A stretch of 64,000 bases of DNA from Alphaproteobacteria bacterium HGW-Alphaproteobacteria-18 (GTDB lineage: Bacteria > Pseudomonadota > Alphaproteobacteria > Caulobacterales > Hyphomonadaceae), in assembly GCA_002841155.1 (NCBI GenBank), contig PHEH01000007.1:1-64000 (forward strand). Reading direction: 5' to 3'. A model generated the notes under the pieces. It was not told where the DNA came from, searched no databases, and worked only from the letters and a program-made list of their open reading frames with translations. Of this stretch, positions 14,663 through 22,931 are shown piece after piece (the first letter of the stretch is position 1; each line of letters opens with the position of its first letter). The translations under genes and the position numbers were made by a program.

Positions 14663-15258
14663 TGAAGACGGTAGAATTCCAGTTCGATTTCGGCAGCCCC
14701 AACGCCTATCTCGCCCACCGCGTAATCCCCAACATCGAGGCCCGCACCGGCGCGCGCTTCATCTATACGCCCGTTCTCCTCGGCGGCCTGTTCAAGTTGA
14801 CGAACAACCAGTCGCCAATGATGGCGTTCGCCGGCATCCCGAACAAGATGGCCTATGAGAATCTGGAAATGCGCCGCTTCGTTGCGCGCCATGACATCCC
14901 CTTTCAAATGAACCCGCATTTTCCGGTCAACACCCTGCTCCTGATGCGCATGGCAACCGCAGCCGTCATTGAGGGTGGCCTCAGGGCTTATGTCGACGCC
15001 GCCTACCGCCTGATGTGGGAAACGCCCAAAAAGATGGACGATCCCCAGATCGTGGCCACCGAACTCACCGCCGCCGGTATCGACGCCGACCGCTTGATGC
15101 GCCGCGCACAGGAAGCTGACGTAAAACAGCGCCTTATGGCCACCACGGAAGATGCCGCCAAGCGCGGCGCCTTCGGCAGCCCGACCTTTTTCCTCGAAGG
15201 CGATATGTATTTCGGCAAGAACACCCTTCCGGAAATCGAAAATCAGCTCGCCAACTGA
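14662..15258 (+). CDS. 2-hydroxychromene-2-carboxylate isomerase family protein (DsbA fold)
   Basis: A 198-residue DsbA-fold/kappa-class GST-like protein. The N-terminal FDFGSPNAYLA replaces the CxxC of thioredoxins with SPN, as in HCCA isomerases (Ser is the glutathione-activating residue). A helical insert follows and the C-terminal GAFGSPTFFLEGDMYFGKN contains the cis-Pro loop. The family isomerises HCCA in naphthalene degradation, but many members have other glutathione-dependent roles. Start codon overlaps the SDR stop (TAATG). A terminator follows at 15281-15310. Confidence 0.87.
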   Translation: MKTVEFQFDFGSPNAYLAHRVIPNIEARTGARFIYTPVLLGGLFKLTNNQSPMMAFAGIPNKMAYENLEMRRFVARHDIPFQMNPHFPVNTLLLMRMATAAVIEGGLRAYVDAAYRLMWETPKKMDDPQIVATELTAAGIDADRLMRRAQEADVKQRLMATTEDAAKRGAFGSPTFFLEGDMYFGKNTLPEIENQLAN

Positions 15259-15280
15259 GTCGATTGTCCGAAAATCCCGG

Positions 15281-15310
15281 CAAGCAGGCTGGGAGCCTGC
15301 CTGTTTTTTT
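15281..15310 (+). terminator. Rho-independent terminator after the isomerase gene
   Basis: Arms GCAGGCT (15284-15290) and AGCCTGC (15294-15300) with loop GGG, extended by partial pairing on both sides and followed by CTGTTTTTTT. Confidence 0.9.
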
Positions 15311-15406
15311 GACGCGCTGCACAAACAGCCCGCATCCTGTAGATTTTACTCCTGTTAATAACGCGTCCGGAAGATTTAAAATTGCTCCGCTCCAGCAAAC
15401 GCGCAG

Positions 15407-15426
15407 TTTCAACATGTCAGTTGAAA
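15407..15426 (+). promoter_or_regulatory. Inverted repeat upstream of the TonB receptor
   Basis: Perfect 7-bp arms TTTCAAC (15407-15413) and GTTGAAA (15420-15426) with a 6-nt spacer, 16 bp before the start codon of the receptor. It may be a repressor operator or a leader-RNA hairpin upstream of the GGAGG ribosome-binding site (15433-15437). Confidence 0.45.
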
Positions 15427-15442
15427 TTGCACGGAGGACTAT

Positions 15443-17827
15443 ATGCGGAGCTTTCTTCACGGGATTCTCAAACCAAGTATCAGCACGCTGGCTATGGCCG
15501 CAGCCATCAGCGTGCTTCCAGTCGTCGCACAGGCACAGGAAGCGCCAGTTGCCGAAGATGACGCTGTCATGGAAGCGGTCGTCGTCGAAGGACGGCGCAT
15601 TTCCCAGACCGATCTGGCCATTGGCACCGGGCAAGCAACCAACACGGTAGGTGTGACGCGGGAAGAGCTGCTCTCGGCTCCCGGCGGGATCTCCGGCCTG
15701 AAAATGCTGGAAACCCTGCCCGGTTTCAACGTCCAGACCGATGGCGCGCTGGGGCTCTACGAGTTCGGTAACTCGGTCACCGTGCGCGCCTTTAACCTCC
15801 AGCAAATCGGCTTCGTACTCGACGGCGTGCCGATGGGCCGGTCTGATGCCTTCGGCGGCAGCCCGATTTTCCGTTATGTGGATAACGAGAACCTCGGCTC
15901 GGTCATCGCCTCGCCCGGCGCCGGTGACGTGTCCCTGCCAAGCTATGCTTCGCTCGGTCCGATCGTTTCCTACAATTCCATCTTGCCCAGCGAAGAGATG
16001 GGCGGGATCGCCTCGGTCACCATTGGGGATGATAACCTTCAGCGTACGTTCCTTAAGCTGGAGACAGGACGGATCGGCGGCTTCTCCGCCTATATCAGCC
16101 GCTCCAAGACGGACAGCGACCTGTGGCGCGGCGCCGGCTCGATCGACCGCGAGCACCTCGAAGGCAAGCTGCGCTACGACTTCCAGAACGACGCCTTCCT
16201 TCAGGCGGGATATGTCAGCAACGACTTCTTCGACTATGATTCTCCGTCGATGAGCCGTGCCACGTATAATCTACGCGGCCGCGACTATGGCTATCTCGGG
16301 GCGATCCCTGACAGCTGCATTTCTCCGAGGCCAAACGTCTATGACTTTAACGGCGATGGCGTAATCAACGGCAGCGACTTCACCCCGGTCTTTACCCAAG
16401 GGTCCTGCATGGATTACTATGAGGACCGGATCAACATCCGTGACGACACGCTCTACTCCCTGAAGGGCGGCGTCCCGATTGGTGAGACGATCACTCTTGA
16501 GGCCACCGCATATTATGAAGACAAGGACGGCTACGGCGTCTCTCCCGACAGCTATAGCAACACGCTCGGTATCTACAATCGCCAGCTGGCGGCCGGACTT
16601 GATGTCGTGCATCCACGCGGCGTTCAGTATGGCCTCTCAGGGGTCGGCGGCATCCGCAAGGGTATTGTCGCCGGGCTGACATGGGAAGTCGCCAACCATA
16701 CGTTCGAGGCCGGCTTCTGGACCGAAAAGGACGAATATCACCGCACACAGCTGCGCCTGAACAAGACCGGCGGCACAGCCGATGGCGATGTGATCTGGGA
16801 CGAGGTGGCCTATTATCGCCGCGACTATGATTCCCAGCGCGATACCAAGCAGTACTATCTGAAGGACACGATTCGCCTGCTGGACGACAAGCTCGCTCTG
16901 GAGCTTGGCCTGAAGCTTCTGGACATTGACTACGCGCTCGATGGCTACCGCGATTTCAAGGACTATGAAGAGTTCCAGCGTCCAGTCTCAATCCGCGCCT
17001 CTTATGAGAGCGATCCCCTGCCGATGATCGGCGCGGTCTACTCTCTCAACAGCACAGATCAGATCTTCAGCTCCTTCTCGCAGAACTACGCCCTGCCACG
17101 CGGGACCGATGACATCTTCTCAACTGCGTCAGAGTTCGCAACTCCGAAAGCGGAGAAATCTGACAACTTTGAAATCGGCTTCCGAACCAACCGACCGACC
17201 TTCAATGGAGCGGTTTCGGCATTCTATACCAGCTTCCAGAACCGCCTTGTGGCCGATGTTATTCGGAACCCGGAAACTTTCGAGACCGAGACCATCTATG
17301 TCAATGCCGGCGGCACAACGGCTTATGGGTTTGAACTCTCCGGAGTGTGGAACCCGGAATTCCTGAACAAGCAGCTCTTTGCTGATGTCAACCTGACCTA
17401 CAACCATGCCGAACTGGATGATGGGTTCGGTCACGACCTTCAGGGCAATATCATTAACCCTGCGGGAAGCCGCCTTGCCGACAGCCCCGAATGGCTGTTC
17501 ACGGGCGGCATCACCTGGGAGCCCACCGAATGGCTCGTGGCAAACATCTCCACCAAATACACCGGCGAGCGCTATGCCGACTTCGCCGAGGGCGCGTATC
17601 AGGATGACAATGTGATGGAAAGCTACTTCCTCTGGAGCGGCTATATTGACATTGGTGGCCCCAACAATTTCGGCCTACCCGAGAATGTCAGCCTACGATT
17701 CAATATCGACAACATCTTCGATGAAGACACGCTCGCCTTCACATTCACCACAACCGGCAGAGGCGCTGCAACCTACAGGCCCCTCAACCCCAGAACAGCG
17801 CAGATTACCCTGACAGCGAGGTTCTGA
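15443..17827 (+). CDS. TonB-dependent outer-membrane receptor with an EF-hand-like loop
   Basis: A 794-residue receptor: Sec signal peptide (cleavage near AQA-QE, residue 32), plug domain (about 45-190; VLDGVPMGR) and 22-strand barrel ending in the aromatic TLTARF. The TonB box is probably within EAVVVEG. Residues 301-312 read as a canonical calcium loop (D301, N303, D305, G306, I308, D312) between Cys292 and Cys322, probably an extracellular loop. It imports an unidentified large or scarce substrate. GGAGG precedes the ATG. The transporter and aminotransferase genes follow closely on the same strand, suggesting one uptake/processing operon. Confidence 0.92.
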   Translation: MRSFLHGILKPSISTLAMAAAISVLPVVAQAQEAPVAEDDAVMEAVVVEGRRISQTDLAIGTGQATNTVGVTREELLSAPGGISGLKMLETLPGFNVQTDGALGLYEFGNSVTVRAFNLQQIGFVLDGVPMGRSDAFGGSPIFRYVDNENLGSVIASPGAGDVSLPSYASLGPIVSYNSILPSEEMGGIASVTIGDDNLQRTFLKLETGRIGGFSAYISRSKTDSDLWRGAGSIDREHLEGKLRYDFQNDAFLQAGYVSNDFFDYDSPSMSRATYNLRGRDYGYLGAIPDSCISPRPNVYDFNGDGVINGSDFTPVFTQGSCMDYYEDRINIRDDTLYSLKGGVPIGETITLEATAYYEDKDGYGVSPDSYSNTLGIYNRQLAAGLDVVHPRGVQYGLSGVGGIRKGIVAGLTWEVANHTFEAGFWTEKDEYHRTQLRLNKTGGTADGDVIWDEVAYYRRDYDSQRDTKQYYLKDTIRLLDDKLALELGLKLLDIDYALDGYRDFKDYEEFQRPVSIRASYESDPLPMIGAVYSLNSTDQIFSSFSQNYALPRGTDDIFSTASEFATPKAEKSDNFEIGFRTNRPTFNGAVSAFYTSFQNRLVADVIRNPETFETETIYVNAGGTTAYGFELSGVWNPEFLNKQLFADVNLTYNHAELDDGFGHDLQGNIINPAGSRLADSPEWLFTGGITWEPTEWLVANISTKYTGERYADFAEGAYQDDNVMESYFLWSGYIDIGGPNNFGLPENVSLRFNIDNIFDEDTLAFTFTTTGRGAATYRPLNPRTAQITLTARF

Positions 17828-17873
17828 TCATGGGGGCAACCGTCTTCCGACTACGTGAAAGGGTCTGCATCTT

Positions 17874-18818
17874 ATGATCCTTACGCCCGATACGCTCCTG
17901 TTCATCGCGGCCATGCTGGCCGCAGGGGCGCTCGCTGGTTTCGTGGCAGGACTATTCGGCATCGGGGGCGGCTTTGTCGTCGTCCCCGCGCTCGCCTCGG
18001 TGCTCACATTGCTGAGCGCCGGGGCAGATGCCATCGCCAGCGACAAGATTATGCACGTCGCTATCGGCACATCCCTTGCCACGATCATCTTCACATCCCT
18101 GCGATCCGTTCAGGCGCATGCCAAACGCGGCGCGGTCGATTTTGAAATCCTGAAAAGCTGGACACCCTGGGTGGTGATCGGTGTCGTGCTTGGCCTCTTT
18201 ATTGCGCAATATCTTGATGGCCACGCCTTGAAGATGACCTTCGGGGTCGGCGTGTTCATCATGGCCTGGCATTTCCTTTTTCCGGTGCTCACCCAACGCG
18301 GACCTGTCTCGAACGAGATGCCCAAAGGCTTCATGCGCGGCGGCCTCGGCAGCGTGCTTGGCGGCTATTGCACGCTGCTCGGCATCGGCGGGGGCACGCC
18401 CGCCGTGCTCATCATGACACTCAGCGGACAGCCCATGCATCGCGCCGTTGCCACCGCCGCCGGCTTTGGCACCATCATCGCGGTGCCGGGCACCATCGGC
18501 AGCATCATCGCAGGCTTTGGCCAATCGGGATTGCCTTTCGGCTCGCTGGGCTATGTGAACATCATCGCCGCGCTTGCCATCACATCCATGAGCGTCATCA
18601 CCGCCCCCTGGGGCGTTGCTGTCGCACACAGTCTGAACGCGGTGCATCTTCGCCGCGCGCTTGGGCTTTACCTGCTCGTCACCTCCAGCATCATGCTGGT
18701 CTCGGCCTTCACGCCGCCCGCGCGCGGCATACCGCTCATCGTTGATGCCACCCCCGTGGCAGCCACCATGAGCGCAGACATTTCAATCCCGAATCCGGAG
18801 AAAGATCATGGGTTATAG
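17874..18818 (+). CDS. TauE/SafE-family membrane transporter
   Basis: A 314-residue, eight-helix inner-membrane protein with the duplicated family motif GLFGIGGGFVVVPAL (near 26-40) and LLGIGGGTPAVLIM (near 168-181). The family exports or imports small sulfur-containing or other organic anions (sulfite, sulfoacetate, taurine-derived compounds). It starts 46 bp after the TonB receptor and its end overlaps the aminotransferase start by 11 bp. The context suggests movement of the substrate or product of the exported aminotransferase across the inner membrane (inference). Confidence 0.9.
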   Translation: MILTPDTLLFIAAMLAAGALAGFVAGLFGIGGGFVVVPALASVLTLLSAGADAIASDKIMHVAIGTSLATIIFTSLRSVQAHAKRGAVDFEILKSWTPWVVIGVVLGLFIAQYLDGHALKMTFGVGVFIMAWHFLFPVLTQRGPVSNEMPKGFMRGGLGSVLGGYCTLLGIGGGTPAVLIMTLSGQPMHRAVATAAGFGTIIAVPGTIGSIIAGFGQSGLPFGSLGYVNIIAALAITSMSVITAPWGVAVAHSLNAVHLRRALGLYLLVTSSIMLVSAFTPPARGIPLIVDATPVAATMSADISIPNPEKDHGL

Positions 18819-19971
18819 ACTTACACGGCGCGGCCTTTTCTCGGCAGGCGCAGGCGCTGCGGCTGTTGGTCTTGCAGGCTGCGCAAACACGACCTCTGCA
18901 ACGGCCGCCGTAGAGGCGCGCGGCGCCTTCCCACTGGAACCAGAAGGCAAAATCCTCTTCGGCCCCCCAGCAGACCTTGCGCTCCTCTCGCGGAACGAAA
19001 ACCCTTACGGCCCGGCGCCTTCAGCGCTGAAAATGATACAGTCATCCGCAGAAAAAGGCGCTTACTACACCAATGACGAAGCGGTGCAGACACTCGCCAG
19101 CCTGATCGCAGATCGCCACGGGGTTTCGCCCGAACAGATCGTCATCACAACCGGGTCCGGCGAAGCCCTCAGCGCCCTCGCCCTCATATATGGCCCCAAA
19201 GGCCCTATCGTTGCCCCGCGCCTCTTCTGGGATACGACGGCGCTCTATGCGGCAAAACTCAACATGGCAACCATCCTGCGTATTCCGCTTACGGAAGACA
19301 TGGATATGGACCTTGCTGGCATTGACGCGGCCATCACGCCGGAAACCGGTATGGTGCAGCTGTGCAACCCCAACAACCCCACCGGCATCGCCATGCCCGG
19401 ATCGGTCATTCGCCCTGCCGTTGCGAAAATGGCAGAGAAGACAACCGTTGTTGTTGACGAGGCCTATATCGAACTTGTCGATGACGAAGCCTCGATGACC
19501 TGCGTGCCGTTGATCAAGGAAGGCAGGGACGTCATCGTCACCCGCACTTTCTCGAAGATCTACGGCATGGCCGGCATTCGCGTCGGCTATACGATCTCGT
19601 CAGCAGAGACCGCCGAAAAGATCCGCAACACGACAATGGCCTGGACGCCCTGTACCTCCATCGCTGCCGCTATCGGCTGTTATGATGATACCGCTTTCAT
19701 CGACTATTCGAAGTCAAAGATCGTGGAAGCGCGCGACATGATCACCACGACGCTCGACACACTCGGCCTCACCTATCTGAAATCGCAGACGAACTTCGTC
19801 TACTTCCAGAGCGGTATACCCGCCAATGATCTTCAGAAAGCCATGGCCGCCGAGAAGATCTCCATCCGCGGGCAATACATGGACTACATGCCGTGGAGCC
19901 GCGTATCGACCGGCAAGATCGAAGACGTGGAACGCTTCTGCAAGGCTCTGCCGCGCCTCTTGAACGCTTAG
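18808..19971 (+). CDS. Exported PLP-dependent aminotransferase (HisC-like) with Tat signal and lipobox
   Basis: A 387-residue fold-type I aminotransferase. Catalytic features are clear: NPNNPTG (187-193), VDEAY with D217, TFSK with the PLP Lys250 and R258 in GIRVGY. The N-terminus is unusual: TRRGLF at 6-11 is a twin-arginine motif, followed by a hydrophobic stretch and the lipobox LAGC (Cys25). The enzyme is thus predicted to be exported folded with its cofactor and perhaps lipid-anchored. Cytosolic HisC proteins lack this. It overlaps the TauE-type gene by 11 bp, has GGAGAAAG upstream and follows the TonB receptor. A role in processing an imported amino compound in the periplasm is inferred. 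Confidence 0.88.
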   Translation: MGYRLTRRGLFSAGAGAAAVGLAGCANTTSATAAVEARGAFPLEPEGKILFGPPADLALLSRNENPYGPAPSALKMIQSSAEKGAYYTNDEAVQTLASLIADRHGVSPEQIVITTGSGEALSALALIYGPKGPIVAPRLFWDTTALYAAKLNMATILRIPLTEDMDMDLAGIDAAITPETGMVQLCNPNNPTGIAMPGSVIRPAVAKMAEKTTVVVDEAYIELVDDEASMTCVPLIKEGRDVIVTRTFSKIYGMAGIRVGYTISSAETAEKIRNTTMAWTPCTSIAAAIGCYDDTAFIDYSKSKIVEARDMITTTLDTLGLTYLKSQTNFVYFQSGIPANDLQKAMAAEKISIRGQYMDYMPWSRVSTGKIEDVERFCKALPRLLNA

Positions 19972-20040
19972 CGGGACCACGGTTTAATAATCTGCCTGCG
20001 GAATTTAGGAAACGCCCATCCGGAAAAGCGCAATCAAAGA

Positions 20041-20068
20041 CCGGATCGATGAAATTTCATCGATCCGG
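20041..20068. other. 28-bp perfect palindrome
   Basis: Half-site CCGGATCGATGAAA is followed by its exact complement without a spacer. It lies between the aminotransferase stop (19971) and the diguanylate cyclase start. Without a T-run on the plus strand it is a weak terminator; an operator or mRNA 3' stabilising hairpin is equally possible. Confidence 0.6.
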
Positions 20069-20092
20069 GATAGCCAGGCTTTAAACCTGAGT

Positions 20093-21247
20093 ATGCATAA
20101 CAGCATGGTAACCAATATGTCCGGGGGAACCTTCTCCATGCTCACCTATCCGCCGCCGCGCTTTGAACAGCAGAAATCTGAAGTGCTTCAGCGCTACCGG
20201 ATTCTGAAAAGTGAAACCGTTCATGATGCGAGCCATATTGCCCGCACAGCGTCGCTTGCGCTGGGCGCGCCCATCGTGATCGCCGCATTGAACGAGCGCT
20301 ATCGCGCATGGTATCGCGCCGCTCACGGCGTCTCTGAAAATGATTTTGACAACCTCCAGGCATTCTGCGCCCACGCCAACCTTGCCGATGAAGCCTTCGC
20401 AGTTACCGATACGCGCCTGGAACCCTATTTTACGCGCGACCCGGCTGTCATGGGCCCTTCGAATGTTATCTTCTTCGCTGGCGCCCCACTCAGCGATCCT
20501 GATGGCAAGCGCTTTGGCACGCTCTGCCTGATCGACAGCCAGCCGCGGACGTTATCTCCTGACGAGATCAGGCTTATGAAGAGCATGGCACATATCGTCA
20601 GTCAGGATATCTGCGTCTACAGCGCGGGCCGCTATGCTGTGCAGGATCTGATTGATGCCGAGGAAGATCGCTGCGCACTCTATGATCTGGCCGTCACAGA
20701 CCCGCTGACGAAAGTCCTGAACCGTCGCGCCTTTTTCCGCTATGCCGAACGTGAAGTGCAGCGTGCGCATCGACATGACCATCCTGTCAGTGTCCTGATG
20801 TTCGATATTGATAACTTCAAGAAGGTCAACGATGTACACGGGCATGCTGCCGGCGATGAGGTCATTGTCCGCCTGGCGCGCCTTGTGACCGAAAATATAC
20901 GTGAGGCAGACCTGCTCGGTCGCCTCGGCGGCGAAGAGTTTGGCCTGATCCTGCCGGAAACAAACATGGACGCGGCTCTGATACTGGCCAACCGTCTGCG
21001 CGATGCGGCCAGGGACCTCCGCTTCACCAGCACGGAGGGGGCTTTCAGTGTCACCATCAGCCTTGGCGTCAGCCAGCCTGAAGGCAGTGACGCCGATATT
21101 CATCCGTCCCTGGAGCGGGCCGACAAGGCACTCTATCGCGCCAAGCGGCTAGGCCGTAACCGGGTAGAGTTGATGCCGGCTGGCAATACGGAAAGCGCAT
21201 GCATTATTCCGTTGCCGCTGCCTCACAGGCGGAGTGATGCCGCCTGA
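20093..21247 (+). CDS. GAF-GGDEF diguanylate cyclase
   Basis: A 384-residue cytosolic enzyme making cyclic di-GMP from two GTP. A GAF sensor domain (about 40-175) is followed by a short linker and a GGDEF domain (about 200-365). The active-site motif is GGEEF at 279-283, and the product-inhibition I-site R270-x-x-D273 sits five residues before it, so the enzyme should be active and feedback-inhibited. No transmembrane segment. The start is uncertain: ATGs at 20093, 20105, 20117 and 20138 are in frame, and only the last has a GGGGGA ribosome-binding site. Confidence 0.9.
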   Translation: MHNSMVTNMSGGTFSMLTYPPPRFEQQKSEVLQRYRILKSETVHDASHIARTASLALGAPIVIAALNERYRAWYRAAHGVSENDFDNLQAFCAHANLADEAFAVTDTRLEPYFTRDPAVMGPSNVIFFAGAPLSDPDGKRFGTLCLIDSQPRTLSPDEIRLMKSMAHIVSQDICVYSAGRYAVQDLIDAEEDRCALYDLAVTDPLTKVLNRRAFFRYAEREVQRAHRHDHPVSVLMFDIDNFKKVNDVHGHAAGDEVIVRLARLVTENIREADLLGRLGGEEFGLILPETNMDAALILANRLRDAARDLRFTSTEGAFSVTISLGVSQPEGSDADIHPSLERADKALYRAKRLGRNRVELMPAGNTESACIIPLPLPHRRSDAA

Positions 21248-21252
21248 TCCGG

Positions 21253-21750
21253 TCAGGCCTGCCCCCTGAGAGGTTCAAGCCGCTTCATGCCGGCTTCCAG
21301 GCCAACGAGGGCGAGATTTTCCTGGATTGTCACGCCGGCAATCACCTTTTCCGGCGCAATCTCCGCCAGGGGCGCCAGCACAAAACTGCGCAGCAACATG
21401 CGTGGATGGGGTAAGATCAGCCTCTCCTCATCCACCTCCACATCGTCATAGTACAGAACATCCATGTCGAGCGTGCGCGGTCCCCAGCGCAGGCTGCGCT
21501 CGCGGCCATGTTCCCGTTCGATGGCGAGGCAGGCGTCGAGCACCTCGATAGGCGAAAGCGAGGTCTCGATCAGCACGCACGCATTGAGAAAATGCGGCTG
21601 ATCCTCAATGCCCCAGGGCGGCGTTTCCCAGAGCGAGGAAACGGCTGTGACCCGCACACCGTCCCAAGCCTCAAGTGCGCGCACCGCGCCGGCGAGGTGC
21701 GCCTGCCGATCGCCCAGATTTGAGCCAAGACTGAGCGCCGCTTCAGCCAT
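21253..21750 (-). CDS. folK: 2-amino-4-hydroxy-6-hydroxymethyldihydropteridine pyrophosphokinase
   Basis: A 165-residue HPPK. The N-terminal SLGSNLGDR motif, WETPPWG and FLNACV, and the signature RWGPRTLDMDVLYYDD with LPHPRM are all present. It transfers pyrophosphate from ATP to hydroxymethyl-dihydropterin in folate synthesis. The ATG at 21750 puts SLGSNLGDR at the usual place; a longer frame upstream reads as shadow. The start overlaps the end of folB by 8 bp. Last gene of the pab/fol operon. Confidence 0.93.
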   Translation of the reverse strand: MAEAALSLGSNLGDRQAHLAGAVRALEAWDGVRVTAVSSLWETPPWGIEDQPHFLNACVLIETSLSPIEVLDACLAIEREHGRERSLRWGPRTLDMDVLYYDDVEVDEERLILPHPRMLLRSFVLAPLAEIAPEKVIAGVTIQENLALVGLEAGMKRLEPLRGQA

Positions 21751-22108
21751 GGCGTTCCCGCTCGATGGCGATGCCGACATGATTGACGATGTGCCGGATG
21801 GGCGCACGCGGCTTGCGGATTTCAATGCGAACCTTCTGTATCGGCTGAAAGCTTGCGAAGATCGCCGAAGCAATCCGCTCCGCCAGGGTTTCGATCAGGT
21901 TGAACACTTCATTCTCGGACACGCCCGCCACGAGGTCACATATTTCGCCATAACAGACGGTGTCTTCCATCACATCGCGGGGCGGCTTGTCGGTATGCAT
22001 GTCGCAGGTGATGTCCACCTCGAAGATCTGGCCGAGCGCCTTCTCCGCCTCTTTCAGGCCGTGATAGCCGTGGATGCGGAGATTGCGGATGATGATCTCA
22101 GTTTTCAT
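21743..22108 (-). CDS. folB: Dihydroneopterin aldolase
   Basis: A 121-residue FolB: N-terminal IIIRNLRIHGYHGLKEAEKALGQIFEVDI contains the family's GxxGxxxxE motif, with a central VCYGEICDLV and LIETLAERIAS. It cleaves dihydroneopterin to hydroxymethyl-dihydropterin and glycolaldehyde. It starts inside the end of folP (11-bp overlap) and overlaps folK by 8 bp, so translation is coupled through this part of the folate operon. Confidence 0.93.
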   Translation of the reverse strand: MKTEIIIRNLRIHGYHGLKEAEKALGQIFEVDITCDMHTDKPPRDVMEDTVCYGEICDLVAGVSENEVFNLIETLAERIASAIFASFQPIQKVRIEIRKPRAPIRHIVNHVGIAIERERHG

Positions 22109-22931
22109 GCCCTGCCCCTTCGATCGCCTGATACAGGCGCAGCAAATCGGTGTGCTCAGCTACATCATGCACCCGCAGGACGCGAGCGCCCCGCTGCAGC
22201 GCCATCAGATGGGCGGTGAGCGTGCCAGCGAGGCGATCATCTACGGCCCGGCCTGTGACATGGCCGATAAAGCTCTTTCGGGAAAGCCCCACCAGGACAG
22301 GGCAGCCATACCGGGAAAGCGTGCCGAGCCCTGCGATCACCTCAAGGTTCTGTTGCTGCGTCTTGGCAAAGCCGACGCCGGGGTCCAGCCAGACGCGCTC
22401 TTTGGGAATGCCCGTGCGAGCCGCCTTCTCGAACGCGCGCTCAAAGAAGGCGTGCATATCTGAGAGGACATCGACTGCTTCGTCCGCCTGCCCGCGATGG
22501 TAGGTGATCACCACGGCCGCGCCGGTTTCTGCAACCGTAGCGGCCATATCCGGGTCGCCCGTCATGCCGGTCACGTCATTGATGATGACGGCCCCCGCCT
22601 CCACCGCCGCGCGGGCAACGGAGGCTTTCACCGTATCAATGGAGATGGGCGCGTCGATCCGCGCGGCCAGATGCCGGATGATGGGCAGGACGCGGACAAG
22701 CTCCTCCGCCGCTGACACCGGCGCCGCGCCGGGGCGCGTGGACTCCCCGCCAATGTCGAGGATGCCGGCGCCCTCGGCCAACATCTGCATGGCCTGCGTC
22801 TCAGCCGCGACCAGCGTGGTGTGCTTTCCCCCATCGGAGAAACTGTCCGGCGTTACATTGAGGATACCCATGATGACAGGCTCAGCGCGAACGCGGGCCA
22901 GCACCTTGTCTCGCCGGTCTGCATCAATCAT
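22098..22931 (-). CDS. folP: Dihydropteroate synthase
   Basis: A 277-residue TIM-barrel enzyme joining p-aminobenzoate to the pterin; target family of sulfonamides. Motifs: MGILNVTPDSFSDGG, DIGGESTRPGA, SIDT, INDVTG, DPGVGFAK and GLSRKSFIG. I chose the ATG at 22931 because GGAAGGAGG precedes it at ideal spacing; an upstream Met at 22967 lies inside pabC. Overlaps pabC by 8 bp and folB by 11 bp. Confidence 0.95.
   Translation of the reverse strand: MIDADRRDKVLARVRAEPVIMGILNVTPDSFSDGGKHTTLVAAETQAMQMLAEGAGILDIGGESTRPGAAPVSAAEELVRVLPIIRHLAARIDAPISIDTVKASVARAAVEAGAVIINDVTGMTGDPDMAATVAETGAAVVITYHRGQADEAVDVLSDMHAFFERAFEKAARTGIPKERVWLDPGVGFAKTQQQNLEVIAGLGTLSRYGCPVLVGLSRKSFIGHVTGRAVDDRLAGTLTAHLMALQRGARVLRVHDVAEHTDLLRLYQAIEGAGHEN

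Noticed and set aside
18808-19971. Assignment as biosynthetic HisC (histidinol-phosphate aminotransferase)
   Set aside because: The fold matches, but the Tat signal and lipobox, and the lack of other his genes nearby, argue against the histidine pathway.
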